From the NCBI RefSeq assembly GCF_001653235.2, contig NC_035791.1:4154001-4218000 (forward strand): a stretch of DNA of 64,000 nt, written 5' to 3'. Under the pieces are notes generated by a model, which worked only from the letters and a program-made list of their open reading frames with translations, ran no database searches and had not been told where the DNA came from. The stretch comes from Pochonia chlamydosporia 170 (Eukaryota > Ascomycota > Sordariomycetes > Hypocreales > Clavicipitaceae). Both the position numbers and the translations under genes were made by a program. Shown here in pieces: positions 61,181 through 64,000 of this stretch. The first letter of the stretch is position 1, and each line of letters opens with the position of its first letter.

Positions 61181-63910
61181 CTAGGCTCCCTTCCGTCTAT
61201 GATTCTTCTCATGCCTTCGACAATCATTCAACCTCACGAATTTCTTGCCGCAACTTGAGCAAGCATATGGACGATCATCAAAATGACTTCTTTCGTGCCC
61301 TTTCAGATTGATTTTCCTCGTAAACTGTCTCTTGCAAATGTAACATGTAAATCCACCCGGTGTGGATTTGCGACTCAATCCCCTGAAAATGGACGGACCA
61401 TCGTGCAATTCAGTATGGTAGAGCCTCACATGCCTCTCTCTGCTTGCGTTGGTAGAAAACCCGATGGGAGCGGAGCTGCAGTTCACCGGGCACGCATATG
61501 GCCTCTCATGTCGCTTGTCGTGTTCATCGCGATCTTTCTTGTCGTCGTACCCAAGGTAGAAGTACCTGCACAACGTCCGCTTGCATTTGAAGAGATTGGA
61601 GCCATAATACTCCTCAACAGTGTCGCCAGAGAAGACCTTGTCGCTTGGCTTCAAATTGTTCTCAATAGTGGTTCTATTTTGCTGTAGTGCGTTGTCGATC
61701 TGAGGAATTCCGACCAAATTGCGCATCGTTTCGTCCACGCTCTCCTGGTGTATGTAGATTTGGTTACAGACTAGACGAAGATTATCAAAGAATGGGAATT
61801 CCGCGAAGTATGCAAGCTCAACAAACGACTGGCCGAGACCCGGGTGTAATGTTTGCTCAAGATCATGACCGTGTGTCTGTATAAACAAATCCAGAGCCAA
61901 CCCAAGCTTAGTTTGGTACTCTTTGTCATGGTCTTCGAAGAGAAGAAAGTTGCAGCAGTCCACAAGTATGGTATGGATATGCGTATACCATTGCGAACAT
62001 GCATAATCCTGAAAACTGAACCAACCAAGCTTTGCTTCTCGCTTTCGAGACCGTTCGTCATAGTTTCGCGAGAAACAAGGGAGACAGAGGTACCTGAGAC
62101 AGAGTATCCCCAAGTCGCACTTGACTGCTTGCTGATTTATGTGACTGTTCTGTATGATATACCTGATTCGTGCCGTGTTACCTTTCGACTCTCGTCATCT
62201 CGTTATGAGCATACATGTCTAACTTACAATCTCGCGGTGGGATGAATGATGCGGATGTGACCTCCATCCAAAATATGCACCAGAGATCCCAGATACGTTC
62301 GTATATACTGTCGCAGCATTCTATTGTCAAAGTCGACGGTCTGGTTTATCGGGTTGTATGACAATATAGCCTGCATTTCATGCCACTGCAGTGGCCGCTT
62401 CGCACAGGCCAGCCAGCCCAGAAGAAGTTTTGACTTTTGCCACTGCTTTTCGCCGTCCGAGAGGCGAAATAATTCGCTCTTCATGGCGCCAATAAGCTGC
62501 TCATATCTGTGTCTAGCAGTAAGCATTTGCCACTTGGAAGTGATGAAAGGATCTGTAGTGGATATACATCTCTTCTAGTTTCTCTGGAATCATCTGGCCC
62601 CTAATCTTTTCACGTAGTTCGCCTTTATCAGGCTGTTGCAAGAGGTACTCGATTGCGAGATGTGCATATAGGAACATATCTGTTGAGTTACTTAGTATAC
62701 GTTTGCACGAGCTCTGCGCTTTCTAGTGAGACTTTTGCAGAAACTAACCTTCACTTCGACTGCAAATGATCCCTTCGATTTGGGCTACATCCGTGTCCTC
62801 CAAGTTAAACCCATTTCTCGTGCCACGTGGCGTAGAAAACTCAATTACCCTTTTCTTGACATATGCTCTGATGTCTTCTGCAATGTCTGTCGGCTTCAGT
62901 GCGATGCATGGATCATCACCTTGTGTGAGCTCGTCCCTAACCAACTCTGGCATCGGCTGGCTTATGAACATCACTCTCATTCTACCCTGTTTAATTTCGC
63001 TATCAAACCTTTCAGCTTGCTTAACAAAGAACCTTGCAATTTGGGTTGCTTCAACTTTTTCACACTCATCAAGTCCATCGATGAGGATGTATTGTCTGGG
63101 GTTGAATTCCAGAACTGCACCCATGATAATCTTTGCAAGGTCGGCTTCTGCCAACGCCGGTCCGCCGCCTGACACAACTTTGTCGTTAAAAAATGGTAGC
63201 AAGTAGCTGGTATTATCGATCATCTGATGCAGAATGCCCTTCAGAACATTCAAGTAAGTACAGCTGTCTGGGTCTTCTTTCTGACAGTAAAAATAATAGA
63301 CTTTGCTCCCCTTTGGAATCGAATGTCTAGTCGTATGGCATAAATCCCGCAATTCGTCGATGATTACGGACGCCAGGACAGTTTTTCCTGTTGCCCGATT
63401 AGTCTTGTCATTGGTATAGTCCGAATATATCCGTACCAAACCCCCGGTTGGAGGATAGCCAAAGCAAAGACTCCGGTGGCTGTTCTAATTGTATCCAGTC
63501 ATTAACTTTGCTGTATCTTTTGAATATCCAGCGGCCTGTCCCAGGACAAATTCTCATGCACTGAAAGGTTTTGTGAAGCGCCTGAGTTTTACTTGACGCC
63601 TGGACCCAATTCAAGACTCTCTCCTTCATGTTCCGCACCCGGTCCTCTTCTTGCACTTCAAAGTTGGATCGAGATTCGTTCAATGTCCTCCGATAATAGT
63701 CAAATTCCGCTTCAGCAGAGTTTCCAGTCATAGTTCCCATCGGTATCCGGGGGCTTAACCACTGGATGTCGTCATGAACTGTTGCTCCGGCCTTCCTATG
63801 AGACCAACCATTGTTCTGGATGAATTGTCCGTGGCTTGCCAAGGAGTCAGCTAGGTGCCTGAACGTCTCCCTCAGTGCTGTCCATTTTGTTCTGTGCAGC
63901 CTCTGCCATA
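61181..63910 (-). CDS. NACHT NLR-like protein with C-terminal C2H2 zinc fingers, 5' end not visible
   Basis: STAND NTPase of the fungal NLR class. Visible exons on the minus strand: 63910..63437, 63387..62749, 62679..62568, 62506..62228 and 62144..61181, together about 820 residues; each intron keeps frame and restores family sequence. Exon 1 codes for a helical region (TALRETFRHLADSLASHG) ahead of the NTPase. Walker A is assembled across an intron as SNRGFGKTVLAS; Walker B is YILIDGLDECEK. Then follow MFLYAHLAIEYLLQQ, the winged-helix-like KLLLGWLACAKRPLQWHE and LCLRYLCLPCF. The C-terminus has about four C2H2 fingers, the last two perfect (C-x2-C-x12-H-x3-H: FTCYICKRQF..., YACSSCGKKF...) instead of WD, ankyrin or TPR repeats. 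Upstream of 63910 the frame meets a stop after a likely acceptor (GCCAG), so the first exon(s) lie at or beyond the window edge. Confidence 0.85.
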
Positions 63911-64000
63911 CTGGCTCGACAATTTAGTATTATTCTACGATACTTCCAACATTTCAATAGGGCTTACATTTATTCGGGAGCGAAAAGAGCCTGTAAGCTA

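Overview
The window is nuclear DNA of a filamentous ascomycete, most likely a Sordariomycete and possibly Hypocreales. Genes are split by short (50-80 bp) GT-AG introns with CTAAC-type branch sites. The gene families are typical of Pezizomycotina: a HET-domain protein, a NACHT NLR, a Zn2Cys6 regulator, a PaxB-like membrane protein, an RNase T1-type enzyme and a LovC-like enoyl reductase. I could not run any search, so the species is not named. No tRNA, rRNA, CRISPR array or intact transposon was seen.

Region 1 (1-9.6 kb): the 3' part of a short-chain dehydrogenase; convergent to it the three-exon ADE6-type FGAM synthase of purine synthesis (minus strand); then a four-exon LovC-like trans-enoyl reductase standing alone. 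Region 2 (9.6-15.5 kb): three transporters in a row, namely a DHA1-type MFS exporter, a ferroportin-family (SLC40) protein and, convergent with it, a PHO89/PHO-4-type phosphate permease. Region 3 (15.5-31.4 kb): a Kex2-processed secreted eight-cysteine protein, the succinate dehydrogenase assembly factor Sdh8/SDHAF4, the Rpd3L subunit Rxt3 with a large Pro/Gln/His-rich N-terminal half, a secreted guanyl-specific RNase, an NMN-adenylyltransferase-like protein, and an orphan PaxB-like seven-helix protein.

Region 4 (31.4-49.0 kb): about 17.5 kb in which I find no supportable gene, only two small tandem duplications and scattered short palindromes. This is unusual for a compact fungal genome. Region 5 (49.0-57.2 kb): a Zn2Cys6 transcription factor, a single-exon 545-residue protein of unknown function with an N-terminal hydrophobic segment, an APH-like kinase pseudogene, and mitochondrial Mn superoxide dismutase. 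Region 6 (59.1 kb to the end): a HET-domain protein whose gene uses a GC-AG intron, meeting tail to tail, 60 bp apart, a NACHT protein that ends in C2H2 zinc fingers. That pair looks like an allorecognition or regulated-cell-death locus and is the most interesting part of the window.

Most genes are single housekeeping or accessory units rather than one pathway. Pairs with possibly linked roles are the transporter trio (metal, phosphate and drug transport) and the HET/NLR pair (non-self recognition). Exon boundaries were worked out by hand from reading frame, splice sites and family conservation; all listed multi-exon models keep frame across every junction.
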